Source: an uncultured Eubacteriales bacterium (GTDB lineage Bacteria; Bacillota; Clostridia; Oscillospirales; CAG-272). Taken from it: a stretch of DNA of 64,000 nucleotides. The stretch covers positions 7,954-71,953 of the forward strand of contig CAKROZ010000010.1 in the NCBI GenBank assembly GCA_934373635.1, read 5' to 3'. Both the position numbers and the translations under genes were made by a program. Positions 32,426 to 40,773 of this stretch are shown here, piece by piece (positions within the stretch are counted from its first letter, which is position 1; each line of letters begins with the position of its first letter). The notes under the pieces are model-generated. The model was not told the DNA's origin. It saw nothing but the letters and a program-made list of their open reading frames with translations, and made no database searches.

Positions 32426-33660
32426 AATACGGATGTATCGGGAAAAAACTCGGACACAGCTTTTCCCGTGAGATTCACGCGGCACTCGGCAATACGGAGT
32501 ACGAGTTATGCGAGCTTGCGCCCGAGGCGCTGGATAGTTTTCTCGAGACAAGAGACTTCTCGGCAATCAACGTGACAATTCCGTATAAGGAAGCCGTGCT
32601 TCCGCATCTTTCCGAGATCGACGAGGGGGCGCGGCGCATCGGAGCGGTCAACACGATTGTCAACCGCGGAGGGCGGCTCTGCGGCTACAACACCGACTTT
32701 TACGGGATGCGCGCTCTGTTTTCTCACGCGAAAATCACCGTCACGGGAAAGAAGGTCGTGATTCTCGGCACGGGAGGGACCTCGAAAACGGCGTGCGCGG
32801 TGGCGGAAAGCCTCGGCGCGGCGAAGGTCCTCCGCGTCGGGCGGACGGGGCGCGAGGGTGCGCTCACCTATGAGGAGCTGTACGCGCACCACGCGGATGC
32901 CGACATTCTCGTCAACACGACGCCCGTCGGGATGTACCCGAAGCTCTCGGAGAGTCCCGTCGACCTGTCGAGATTCCCCGCGCCGGCGGGCGTCCTCGAC
33001 GCGGTATACAATCCTCTGCGCACGGATCTCGTCCTTTCGGCGAGAGAAAGAGGAATTCCCGCAGAGGGCGGACTCTTCATGCTGGTGGCACAGGGGGTAC
33101 GCGCGTCGGAGATCTTCTTCGACACGAGCTATCCCGAGGAAACGACGGAACGGATCTTTCGCGACATGCGGCGGCAAAAAGAAAACATCGTCCTTGTCGG
33201 GATGCCCTCGTCGGGGAAAAGCACCGTCGGCGCTCTTCTCGCAGACATGCTCTCCCGCCCACTGATTGACACCGACGAGCACATCGTCGCCCGTGCGGGC
33301 AACATCTCGGAGATCTTCGAGAAAGAGGGGGAGGCGGCGTTCCGCAAGATCGAGGCGGATGTCATCCGCGAGGAAGCCGCGCCCGCGACGGGTTCCGTCA
33401 TTGCGACGGGGGGCGGAAGCGTGCTTTCTGACGAAAATATAAAGAATCTTTTGCAAAACGGGAGGCTATACTTTCTGAACCGACCGTTATCTCTGCTCTG
33501 CCCGACGGACGATCGTCCCTTGGCGCGCGACAGAGAGGCACTGCAAAAACGATATGACGAGCGTCTGCCCCGCTACCGTGCGGTCGCGGATGCCGAAATT
33601 CTCGCGACGGGGACACCCGAGGATGTCGCTAAGGCGATCTTGGAGGAGTTTTATCGGTGA
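32422..33660 (+). CDS. aroE-aroK: Shikimate dehydrogenase-shikimate kinase fusion
   Basis: 412 residues carrying two consecutive pathway steps. Residues 1-250 are shikimate dehydrogenase: L-G-H-S-F-S at 10-15, N-V-T-I-P-Y-K near 52-58 with the catalytic Lys, G-Y-N-T-D near 91-95 and the NADP loop G-T-G-G-T-S-K-T near 115-122. Residues 255-412 are shikimate kinase: Walker A G-M-P-S-S-G-K-S-T near 259-267, I-D-T-D near 284 for shikimate, and A-T-G-G-G-S near 332. The kinase half is near 155 residues, slightly short of the usual 165-175 but with all core motifs. No stop or internal start separates the halves. The start at 32422 overlaps aroC by ATGA. Confidence 0.93.
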   Translation: MKYGCIGKKLGHSFSREIHAALGNTEYELCELAPEALDSFLETRDFSAINVTIPYKEAVLPHLSEIDEGARRIGAVNTIVNRGGRLCGYNTDFYGMRALFSHAKITVTGKKVVILGTGGTSKTACAVAESLGAAKVLRVGRTGREGALTYEELYAHHADADILVNTTPVGMYPKLSESPVDLSRFPAPAGVLDAVYNPLRTDLVLSARERGIPAEGGLFMLVAQGVRASEIFFDTSYPEETTERIFRDMRRQKENIVLVGMPSSGKSTVGALLADMLSRPLIDTDEHIVARAGNISEIFEKEGEAAFRKIEADVIREEAAPATGSVIATGGGSVLSDENIKNLLQNGRLYFLNRPLSLLCPTDDRPLARDREALQKRYDERLPRYRAVADAEILATGTPEDVAKAILEEFYR

Positions 33661-34103
33661 TGAAGATCTTTGTAATCAACGGGCCGAACCTGAATCTGCT
33701 CGGCATCCGCGAGCCGAACATTTACGGTACGACGGGCTACGCGGAGCTATGCCGCGGCCTCGCGGAGTACGGAAAGACGCTCGGAATCGAGCTTTCCCTC
33801 TTTCAATCCAATCATGAGGGAGCGCTCGTCGACAGGATACAGGAGGCATATTTCTGCGGGGCGGACGGCATCGTCATCAACCCCGGCGCCTACACGCACA
33901 CGAGCATTGCCCTGCTCGACGCGCTGAGTGCGGTGAAGATCCCGACGGTGGAGGTACATATATCGGACGTTTCGAAGCGGGAAGCCTTCCGTCAGGTGAG
34001 CTATCTGCGTCCCGCCTGCATCGCGTCGATCATCGGGCACGGCGTACACGGCTACTATGAGGCGGTCGACCTTTTGTGTGCCGGGAAGGATAAGACGGAA
34101 TGA
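33660..34103 (+). CDS. aroQ: Type II 3-dehydroquinate dehydratase
   Basis: 147 residues. It dehydrates 3-dehydroquinate to 3-dehydroshikimate. The motifs are I-N-G-P-N-L-N-L-L-G-I-R-E-P near residues 6-19, the lid with Y-G-T-T near 22, Q-S-N-H-E-G near 48-53, N-P-G-A-Y-T-H-T near 74-81 and E-V-H-I-S-D near 99-104, all of which identify the dodecameric type II enzyme. The ATG at 33660 uses the last base of the previous stop (TGATG). An in-frame GTG lies one codon earlier. Overlaps aroA by ATGA. Confidence 0.96.
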   Translation: MKIFVINGPNLNLLGIREPNIYGTTGYAELCRGLAEYGKTLGIELSLFQSNHEGALVDRIQEAYFCGADGIVINPGAYTHTSIALLDALSAVKIPTVEVHISDVSKREAFRQVSYLRPACIASIIGHGVHGYYEAVDLLCAGKDKTE

Positions 34104-35317
34104 AAGTCACTTTCAAAAAAAGCCTCGCGCACGGGACGCTCGCCGTGCCGCCCTCCAAAAGCATGGCGCACCGCCTGCTTCTCGCGGCGGCGCTGTGCGA
34201 CGGGGCATGCACCGTCCGCGGCATCTCCGACTGCGAGGATGTGTCGGCGACGCTCGACTGTATGCGGGCGCTCGGCATCGAATGTAACAAAGAGGGCGAA
34301 TGTGTGACCGTGTTCGGCAAGGGGGCGGGCGCGCTGACGCCGCGATCTCCTCTGCCCTGCCGCGAGAGCGGGAGCACACTCCGCTTTCTGATCCCGATCG
34401 CCCTTCTCTCGGGGGAGAACGTGACCTTCACGGGAGAGCGGGTGCTCTTTTCCCGACCGCTCACGGTATACGAGACGCTTGCCGAAGAGCGGGGACTTCT
34501 CTTTTCGCGAAAGGAGGACTCCCTCACGGTGCGCGGCCCGCTCGAGGCGGGAGAATTCTCCGTCGTCGGAAATATCAGCAGTCAGTTTATCTCGGGGCTT
34601 CTCTTCGCGCTTCCGCTCCTCGAGGGAGACAGCAGGATCCGTATGACGACGGCGATCGAGAGCCGCTCCTACATTGAAATGACCCTGCGTGCGCTCGCGA
34701 TGTTCGGCGTCCGTGCCGAGTGGGCGGACGAGCGGACGCTCTTTATCCCGGGCGGTCAGACCTATCGGGCGGGCGAGGTCTACGTCGAGGGGGACTATTC
34801 GAGCGCGGCGTTTCCCGACGCGCTGAACCTCTTCGGCTCCGAGGTCACGCTCACGGGGCTTTCCCCCGACACGGTGCAGGGGGACAGTGCCTATCGCCGT
34901 TACTTCCCGATGCTCACGTCGGGGGTGCCGACCCTCTATATCGGTGACTGCCCCGACCTCGGCCCCATCCTCTTCGCGATCGCGGCGGCGAAAAACGGCG
35001 GGGTGTTCGACGGGACGCGAAGGCTGAAGATCAAGGAGAGCGACCGCGCCGCCGCGATGGCGGAGGAATTAAAGAAATTCGGCGCCTCGGTGTCCGTCTA
35101 CCCCGACACGGTGGTTGTCTACCCGACGGCGTTCCGTGCCCCAAAGGTACCGCTCGACGGGCACAACGACCATCGGATCGTGATGGCACTCTCGATCCTT
35201 TTGACGCTGACCGGGGGGACGATCCTCGGGGCGGAAGCGGTAAAAAAGAGCTATCCCGCGTTTTTCGACGATCTCGCGGCGCTCGGTATTCTTTGGGAGG
35301 CAGAAGATGAAACTTGA
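34100..35317 (+). CDS. aroA: 5-enolpyruvylshikimate-3-phosphate synthase
   Basis: 405 residues, two-domain EPSP synthase joining shikimate-3-phosphate with PEP. P-P-S-K-S-M-A-H-R near residues 16-24 carries the substrate lysine and arginine, R-E-S-G-S-T-L-R near 90-97 the PEP site, G-D-Y-S-S-A-A-F near 232, K-E-S-D-R near 312 and D-G-H-N-D-H-R near 352. It is a little shorter than the common 427-residue form. The position after a G-x-A/G site where class I and II enzymes differ cannot be judged safely by eye. It overlaps tyrA by 11 bases. Confidence 0.95.
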   Translation: MKVTFKKSLAHGTLAVPPSKSMAHRLLLAAALCDGACTVRGISDCEDVSATLDCMRALGIECNKEGECVTVFGKGAGALTPRSPLPCRESGSTLRFLIPIALLSGENVTFTGERVLFSRPLTVYETLAEERGLLFSRKEDSLTVRGPLEAGEFSVVGNISSQFISGLLFALPLLEGDSRIRMTTAIESRSYIEMTLRALAMFGVRAEWADERTLFIPGGQTYRAGEVYVEGDYSSAAFPDALNLFGSEVTLTGLSPDTVQGDSAYRRYFPMLTSGVPTLYIGDCPDLGPILFAIAAAKNGGVFDGTRRLKIKESDRAAAMAEELKKFGASVSVYPDTVVVYPTAFRAPKVPLDGHNDHRIVMALSILLTLTGGTILGAEAVKKSYPAFFDDLAALGILWEAEDET

Positions 35318-36188
35318 TAAGAACACAAAATTTTTGATCGTGGGACTCGGTGTCATCGGCGGCGGCTATGCCAAGGCGCTGACAAAGGCGGGCTACACCG
35401 TCGACGCTTTTACAAAGAAGGCATCCGATGTCATGTATGCGAAAGAGCACGGAATTGTGCGAAAGGTGACCACAATTGTTGACAAAAAGATGATTGAAGA
35501 TGCCGACGTCATCATTTTCGCCCTCTATCCGCACACTTTTATCGAATGGGTGGAGGAGTACGGAAAGTGGATCCTGCCGAAGACGCTCGTGACCGACGTG
35601 ACGGGAGTCAAATCCGAGGTGATCGAGAAGGTCAACGCAAGCCTTCCGCGTGGGGTGGAATTCATCGCGGCACACCCGATGGCGGGACGGGAATCCTCGG
35701 GCATCGAATACAGTGACGACAGCGTATTTCACGGTGCGAACTACCTCATCACGCCGACGCTCAAAAATTCGACCGAAGCCATCTGTGCCTGCCGCGACCT
35801 CGGAAAGATCCTCGGCTTCTCCCGCATTACGATTCTTTCGCCTGCGGAGCATGACCGCATGATCGCCTTTCTCTCCCAGCTGACGCACGTGATCGCGGTA
35901 GTGCTGATGAATGCGGAAAACATCGAGGGGCTCGAAAAGTACACGGGCGACTCCTTCCGCGATCTGACGCGCATTGCGAAGATCAACGACGCGATGTGGT
36001 CGGAGCTGTTCCTCATGAACCGAGAGGCACTGCTTACCGAGACCGATGATTTCCTTGCGGTGATGGAAAAATTCCGCGCGATGCTCGCCGCGGGTGACCG
36101 CGAGGGGATGCGGGAGATGATGCGGGTCGCATCGGCGCGGCGCTCCCTGTTCGACAAGCCGAAGACATCCGCCGCGAAGGCAAAATAA
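35307..36188 (+). CDS. tyrA: Prephenate dehydrogenase
   Basis: 293 residues. It oxidatively decarboxylates prephenate to 4-hydroxyphenylpyruvate (or arogenate to tyrosine). The Rossmann motif G-L-G-V-I-G-G-G near residues 13-20 opens the protein, followed by T-D-V-T-G-V-K-S near 96-103, A-A-H-P-M-A-G-R-E near 115-123 and the helical C-terminal domain with L-T-H-V-I near 190-194. There is no ACT domain, so tyrosine feedback, if any, must act through the core. Chorismate mutase activity is supplied by PheA. Confidence 0.94.
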   Translation: MKLDKNTKFLIVGLGVIGGGYAKALTKAGYTVDAFTKKASDVMYAKEHGIVRKVTTIVDKKMIEDADVIIFALYPHTFIEWVEEYGKWILPKTLVTDVTGVKSEVIEKVNASLPRGVEFIAAHPMAGRESSGIEYSDDSVFHGANYLITPTLKNSTEAICACRDLGKILGFSRITILSPAEHDRMIAFLSQLTHVIAVVLMNAENIEGLEKYTGDSFRDLTRIAKINDAMWSELFLMNREALLTETDDFLAVMEKFRAMLAAGDREGMREMMRVASARRSLFDKPKTSAAKAK

Positions 36189-36201
36189 GGAGAAACAAGT
36201 C

Positions 36202-37239
36202 ATGGAAAAGAATATGGAATTTTATCGCAAGCTGCCGATCCCGAAGGAGATCAAGGCGCAATATCCGATCTCTCCCGCGGCACAGGCGGCGAGGGACGCC
36301 TGCCTTTCGGAGCTTGAAAAGATCTTTACGGGAGAGTCCGACCGTTTCCTGCTCGTGATCGGCCCCTGCTCCGCCGACCGCGAGGACGCGGTGCTCGAAT
36401 ACATCGGCAGACTGCGGAAAGTACAGGAGAAGGTGGCGGACAAGATCCTGATCGTGCCGCGCATCTACACCAACAAGCCCCGCACGACGGGAGACGGCTA
36501 CAAGGGGATGCTCCATCAACCCGACCCGAACGCGGCGCCCGACCTGCTCCGCGGCATTGTGGCGATCCGACATCTGCATATGCGGGCGCTTGAGGAGACG
36601 GGCTTCGGCTGTGCGGACGAAATGCTCTATCCCGAAAATCACCGCTATCTGTCCGACCTGCTTGCCTACGTGGCGGTGGGAGCGCGCTCGGTGGAGGATC
36701 AGCAGCACCGTCTGACGGCAAGCGGACTTGACATCCCCGTCGGCATGAAGAACCCGACGAGCGGAGACGTCGGCGTGATGATGAATTCCATCGCGGCGGC
36801 ACAGCACTCGCACATTTTCTGCTACCGCGGCTGGGAGGTCAAGAGCCACGGCAACCCGCTCGCACATGCGATTTTGCGCGGATATGTCGACCAAAACGGA
36901 AAGTCCTACCCGAACTATCATTATGAAGATCTCATGTCCCTCGCGGGGCGGTACGAGACCTCGGGGCTCAAAAATCCCGCGGTCATCGTCGACACGAACC
37001 ATTCGAACTCGGGCAAGCGATATACGGAGCAGATCCGTATATCGATGGAGATTCTGCACAGCAGACAGAGCTCGGCGGACATCCGACGTCTCGTAAAGGG
37101 TCTGATGATCGAGAGCTATCTTCTCGACGGTGCGCAGAGCATCTCGGACAAGGAAGAATACGGCAAGTCCATCACCGACCCCTGCCTCGGATGGGAGAAG
37201 ACCGAGCGGCTGATTCTCGACATTGCGGACAAGGTATAA
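36202..37239 (+). CDS. 3-deoxy-7-phosphoheptulonate (DAHP) synthase, AroG/F/H (type I-alpha)
   Basis: 345 residues. It condenses PEP and erythrose-4-phosphate, the entry step of the pathway. Motifs of the type I-alpha enzyme are I-G-P-C-S near residues 53-57 (metal Cys), P-R-I-Y-T-N-K-P-R-T-T near 88-98, G-M-K-N-P-T-S-G near 182-189 and D-T-N-H-S-N-S near 264-270. The E. coli-like length with an N-terminal extension is where Phe/Tyr/Trp feedback usually acts; which amino acid inhibits it cannot be read. It is unusual that the first pathway enzyme closes the operon. Confidence 0.95.
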   Translation: MEKNMEFYRKLPIPKEIKAQYPISPAAQAARDACLSELEKIFTGESDRFLLVIGPCSADREDAVLEYIGRLRKVQEKVADKILIVPRIYTNKPRTTGDGYKGMLHQPDPNAAPDLLRGIVAIRHLHMRALEETGFGCADEMLYPENHRYLSDLLAYVAVGARSVEDQQHRLTASGLDIPVGMKNPTSGDVGVMMNSIAAAQHSHIFCYRGWEVKSHGNPLAHAILRGYVDQNGKSYPNYHYEDLMSLAGRYETSGLKNPAVIVDTNHSNSGKRYTEQIRISMEILHSRQSSADIRRLVKGLMIESYLLDGAQSISDKEEYGKSITDPCLGWEKTERLILDIADKV

Positions 37240-37240
37240 G

Positions 37241-37843
37241 ATGAAACGAACGGACGACAAAAACGCGGATGAAAACGGCAAAACGAACACACCGCGCAAG
37301 CGTGCGAAAGCGCGCGGGAGTGTCCCCTCCGCGAAAGGCGGAGCGGCGGCAAATCCCTGCGCGGGCGAATACGTGACACACCCGATCGCGCCGATCTACG
37401 ACGCGAGGTCGCGGATTTTGATCCTCGGCTCCTTTCCGTCGGTGAAATCGCGGGAGGCGGGCTTCTATTACGGGCATCCGCAAAACCGATTCTGGCGGGT
37501 GCTCGCCTCCCTTTACGGAGAGGCGGTGCCCTGCGAGACGGAAGAAAAACGCGCGTTTTTGCTCTCGCACGGCATCGCGCTGTACGACGTGATTTCGGCG
37601 TGTGAAATCTGCGGCTCGGCGGATGCCTCCATCAAGAAGGTGTGTCCCGCCGACCTTTCCCCCATTCTTGCGAAAAGCAGGATCGAGAAGATCTTCGTCA
37701 ACGGGCGGACAGCGGAGGCGTACTATCGGAAATATCAGGAGGCGAAGACGGGACGGGCGGCGATCCTGCTCCCGTCGACGAGTCCCGCCAACGCGATGTT
37801 TTCTCTCTCGAGGCTGACCGACGCGTGGCGGGTGATCTTATAA
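37241..37843 (+). CDS. Uracil-DNA-glycosylase-fold DNA-deoxyinosine (hypoxanthine) glycosylase
   Basis: 200 residues. After a basic, probably disordered 45-residue N-terminus, the core reads I-L-I-L-G-S-F-P-S-V-K-S-R-E near residues 64-77, then Y-Y-G-H-P-Q-N-R-F-W near 81-90, and near the end S-T-S-P-A-N-A near 179-185. These match the hypoxanthine-DNA glycosylase group of the UDG superfamily, which removes deaminated bases. It starts directly behind the DAHP synthase stop and is probably co-transcribed, but is functionally unrelated to the pathway. A strong terminator follows. Confidence 0.88.
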   Translation: MKRTDDKNADENGKTNTPRKRAKARGSVPSAKGGAAANPCAGEYVTHPIAPIYDARSRILILGSFPSVKSREAGFYYGHPQNRFWRVLASLYGEAVPCETEEKRAFLLSHGIALYDVISACEICGSADASIKKVCPADLSPILAKSRIEKIFVNGRTAEAYYRKYQEAKTGRAAILLPSTSPANAMFSLSRLTDAWRVIL

Positions 37844-37888
37844 AAAACGGCAATCTTTCGCACTTTTGCGAGAAGATTGCCGTTTTTG
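37843..37888 (+). terminator. Terminator of the aromatic operon
   Basis: AAAACGGCAATCTT pairs with AAGATTGCCGTTTT around an inner TCGC/GCGA stem, followed by T's. Bases 37889-37989 hold no gene. Confidence 0.93.
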
Positions 37889-37989
37889 TATAGAATTCTT
37901 TGCATTTTCTTAATCTTATCTATGCTGTCAAGAGGTCGGCGCGTGATGTATGCCTTTGAGATATCGGCGCTAAAATGGCTTTTTACGGT

Positions 37990-39609
37990 TTAGAGGGGCG
38001 CGTCGAAAGTGTCATTTTCCCCCTGCTTTAAGAGGAAGGCTTCGGCGGCACGGATGCCGTCGATGGCGGAGGAGGCAATGCCGCCCGAATAGCCCGCGCC
38101 CTCTCCGACGGGGTAGAGCCCGCGGAGGTTTGCGGCTTCGAAGGTCTCGGTGCGAAGGAGTCGGACGGGAGAGGTGGAGCGGGTCTCGGCGCCTGTCAGC
38201 ATGGCATCGGGCAGATAGAAGCCCGGGCGCCATGCGTCAAAATCCGAAATGGCGGCACGAAGCGACTCGGTGACGTAGGGAGGGAGATATTCCTCGGGAG
38301 AGGCGGGCACCGTGCCGCGCGCGTAGGTCGGGAGGACATCTCCCGCGGCGCGGGGAGACAGACAATGTAAAAAGTCCTCCATCCGACAGGCGGGAGCGGC
38401 ATAGGTGCCCCCGCCCGCGCGGAAGGCGGCGCGCTCGATGCGCTCTTGCAGGGCGAAGCCCGCGAGGGGGTCATCCGTCCCGAAGTCGGCGGGGGTGACG
38501 GAGACGAGAAGCGCGCTGTTCGAATTCCTGCCGTCGCGGGTGTAAGGGCTCATGCCGTTGGTCACGACGCGCCCCTCTGCGGAAGCGGCGGCGACAACGC
38601 TCCCGCCAGGGCACATGCAGAAGGAGTAAGCACTGCGCCCGTTTTCAAGATGGGTAACGAGATGGTAGGATGCCGCACCGAGGGGAGCGGGGGCGTTTTC
38701 CCCGTAGAACAGGCGGTCGACATACTCTCTCGGATGCTCGACGCGGAGCCCGATGCCGAAGGGACGGGGGGTGATCGGAACATTCGCCGACAGAAGGAGC
38801 CCGACGGTATCGCGGGCGCTGTGCCCCGTCGCAAAAAAGGCGGCGCGGGTCGGGACGACCTCTTCTTCACTTCCCTGCCCGTTCCCTTTCCGCAGTCCGA
38901 TGCCGACGAGAGCGCCGTCGCGGATGAGAAGCCGCTCCGCCTTGGTACAAAAGCGAACCTCACCGCCGAGGGAGAGGATCTTCTCCCGCAGGCGGCGGAC
39001 GATGCGCGGCAGGCGGTCGGTGCCGAGATGCGGATGCTCGAGATAGCGGATCTCACTCGGAGCGCCCGCGAGAATGAATTCATCGAGCACCTTCGTGCGG
39101 TAGGGGCTGTCCTGCCCGAATTTCAGCTTTCCGTCGGAGAAGGCGCCAGCGCCCCCCTCGCCGTACTGAATATTGCTCTCGGGGTCGAGGGTGCCGCCGT
39201 CGAAAAAGCGGCGGACGCTCTTTTCCCTTTCTTCGACGGGCTCACCGCGCTCGACGAGAAGAGGGCGCGTGCCCGCCTCGGCAAGGATGAGGGCGGCGAA
39301 CAGTCCCGCGGGACCCGCACCGACGACGACGGGGCGATAATCAAGCCGACGCCGCGGGGTTACATAGACGAAGGGGGCATAGGGGTGAACGGTCTTTCGC
39401 ATTTTGAGAAGCCCGCGCTCCCGTTCCTCGGAGGCGGAAAAGGCGACGGTCAGGCGTTTTCGATACCCGCCTTCCGTCAAAAGGAGTTTTTCCTTGAGCG
39501 GAGTCACGTCGCGGATCTCTTCCCTCCCGACGGGCAGAAGGGAAAGAATTCCCGCGTAGATATCTTCTTTCTCATAGTTTATCGGAACAGAAATCTCGAT
39601 TGCAACCAC
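37990..39609 (-). CDS. COG2509-type FAD-dependent dehydrogenase
   Basis: 539 residues from a GTG at 39609 that has AGGAGG 8 bases upstream. About 90 residues of alpha/beta fold precede the FAD Rossmann motif V-V-V-G-A-G-P-A-G-L-F-A-A near 93-105. Then come Y-G-E-G-G-A-G-A-F-S-D-G-K-L near 150-163, F-A-T-G-H-S-A-R near 258 and a C-terminal G-E-G-A-G-Y-S-G-G-I near 505-514, all typical of this uncharacterised flavoprotein family. A paralogue lies at 44997-46409. The substrate is unknown. The promoter overlaps a long inverted repeat at 39653-39691. Confidence 0.88.
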   Translation of the reverse strand: MVAIEISVPINYEKEDIYAGILSLLPVGREEIRDVTPLKEKLLLTEGGYRKRLTVAFSASEERERGLLKMRKTVHPYAPFVYVTPRRRLDYRPVVVGAGPAGLFAALILAEAGTRPLLVERGEPVEEREKSVRRFFDGGTLDPESNIQYGEGGAGAFSDGKLKFGQDSPYRTKVLDEFILAGAPSEIRYLEHPHLGTDRLPRIVRRLREKILSLGGEVRFCTKAERLLIRDGALVGIGLRKGNGQGSEEEVVPTRAAFFATGHSARDTVGLLLSANVPITPRPFGIGLRVEHPREYVDRLFYGENAPAPLGAASYHLVTHLENGRSAYSFCMCPGGSVVAAASAEGRVVTNGMSPYTRDGRNSNSALLVSVTPADFGTDDPLAGFALQERIERAAFRAGGGTYAAPACRMEDFLHCLSPRAAGDVLPTYARGTVPASPEEYLPPYVTESLRAAISDFDAWRPGFYLPDAMLTGAETRSTSPVRLLRTETFEAANLRGLYPVGEGAGYSGGIASSAIDGIRAAEAFLLKQGENDTFDAPL

Positions 39610-39647
39610 GGCGCGTCCTCCTTTCGGGTTTTGTTTCTGATAGAACC

Positions 39648-39691
39648 AGTATAGCACAAAGCGCCCCGCATTGCAAGGGGCGCTTTGTGCT
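39648..39691 (-). promoter_or_regulatory. Promoter with long inverted repeat ahead of the flavoprotein gene
   Basis: Minus strand TTGCAA (39671-39676), 17 bases, TATACT (39648-39653). The same bases contain 15-base arms 39653-39667 and 39677-39691 (AGCACAAAGCGCCCC / GGGGCGCTTTGTGCT), so the site is either an operator or a terminator for transcripts coming from the right. Confidence 0.75.
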
Positions 39692-39719
39692 TTATGATCG
39701 TTTCCTGTATACTTGTCAA

Positions 39720-40608
39720 TGATGTGAGACCGAATTTTCGAAAAAATAATTGAGGGGGAAGGAAGTTATGACCCCTGCGGGCGGAGAAAGGAAGGGACGG
39801 AGCGACCGAACGGAGCCCGCAGGGCGCCGCGTCGATGAATATCATCGCCCACCGAGCTCCTTTTGAACCTGATTCGGGGATTTCCACCCGAGAACCGCCA
39901 TGGGGATTCTGTTGGAACGGTACAAATACCGTTTCATCTGCATCTTCAAGTCGCGGAAAGAGTAGAAGCTCAGATGATTGTAAAAACGTTCTTGGTCGTT
40001 ACAATGGCTTCGTTCCGCTTTTCCGTTATGCCACGGTGTCCTCGGACGAATCAGCTTGTGTTGAATGTGGTATTTGTTGCAAAATATATCCAGCGGGCGC
40101 ATGCGGTTTGCTTTCGTGGGATGCGTAAACTCCGCTCTGTTATCTGTTTGCAGAATGTTCGGAGCGTAGCCGAAGAATTCGATTGCCCTTTTGAGGAAGT
40201 CCACCGTGGAGAAACTGCTTTGTTCTTCATACGCGTCGATGAACCGATCCCGAGACGCTTCATCTATGACGCTATACCTCTTCGGTATGGGCATTGGGAT
40301 GGGGAGAATGTGGTTTGTGAGACTTATTTTGCAAGGAGTCTTTTGTTCCGTCATACGCCTGATTCCATCGCATCAGGGACGCTTTTGAGATATGATACCT
40401 CCGACAGACAAAAGATATGTCCTTTGTTTTTCGATAAACTTCTACCGCGTGGAATTTTGTTTCCAAAAGGTGTGGACAATATCGCTTTTTTGTGCTATAA
40501 TCTTTCACGGTGATTGGGTCCTTTTCAGAAGATGAGTTAGGGGTAATTCTATTCTATCAGAACTCAATCACTTTTTCTATACCTTTTTTCCCTTTTGGTC
40601 TCACATCA
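39720..40608 (-). mobile_element. Decayed insertion sequence with matching terminal inverted repeats
   Basis: The ends TGATGTGAGACC (39720-39731) and GGTCTCACATCA (40597-40608) are exact inverted repeats and bracket a broken DDE transposase on the minus strand. The 889-base length is short for an element of this kind because the transposase gene has lost its middle. The part between the transposase stop and the left end contains a GC-rich inverted repeat (CCCTGCGGGC, about 39777, with GCCCGCAGGG, about 39816) unlike the rest of the element. No clear target duplication is visible. Confidence 0.8.
39842..40508 (-). pseudogene. Transposase remnant (IS3/IS481-like, rve domain)
   Basis: The N-terminal frame from 40508 carries a helix-turn-helix of the type T-K-D-I-S-F-V-C-R-R-Y-H-I-S-K-A-S-L. 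After about 78 codons it ends, and another frame resumes with the integrase core: F-I-D-A-Y-E-E-Q-S-S-F-S-T, L-Q-T-D-N-R-A-E-F (second catalytic Asp) and R-P-R-T-P-W-H-N-G-K-A-E-R-S-H (catalytic Glu), closing with W-K-S-P-N-Q. The stretch with the first catalytic Asp is gone. It is therefore both frameshifted and internally deleted and cannot move the element. Confidence 0.82.
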
Positions 40609-40652
40609 ATTGTAACACTACATACCTTTCAAAAGAATTTCGGCAATCCATC

Positions 40653-40681
40653 TTGACAAAGCGCGCCGGCGGTGCTATAAT
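40653..40681 (+). promoter_or_regulatory. Promoter of tRNA-Arg
   Basis: TTGACA (40653-40658), 17-base spacer, TATAAT (40676-40681), 15 bases before the tRNA. Confidence 0.9.
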
Positions 40682-40696
40682 AGGATGGTAAAAAAT

Positions 40697-40773
40697 CTAC
40701 CCGTGGCACAGCTGGATAGCGCGTGAGACTCCGACTCTCAAGGTCGCAGGTTCGAATCCTGTCGGGTAGGCCA
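40697..40773 (+). tRNA. tRNA-Arg (anticodon CCG), CCA encoded
   Basis: Acceptor strands CTACCCG and CGGGTAG pair perfectly, the anticodon arm TGAGA/TCTCA encloses CTCCGAC (anticodon CCG, reads CGG), and the T arm is GCAGG-TTCGAAT-CCTGT. The discriminator G is followed by CCA. The 24-base 3' end is repeated twice downstream. Confidence 0.95.
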
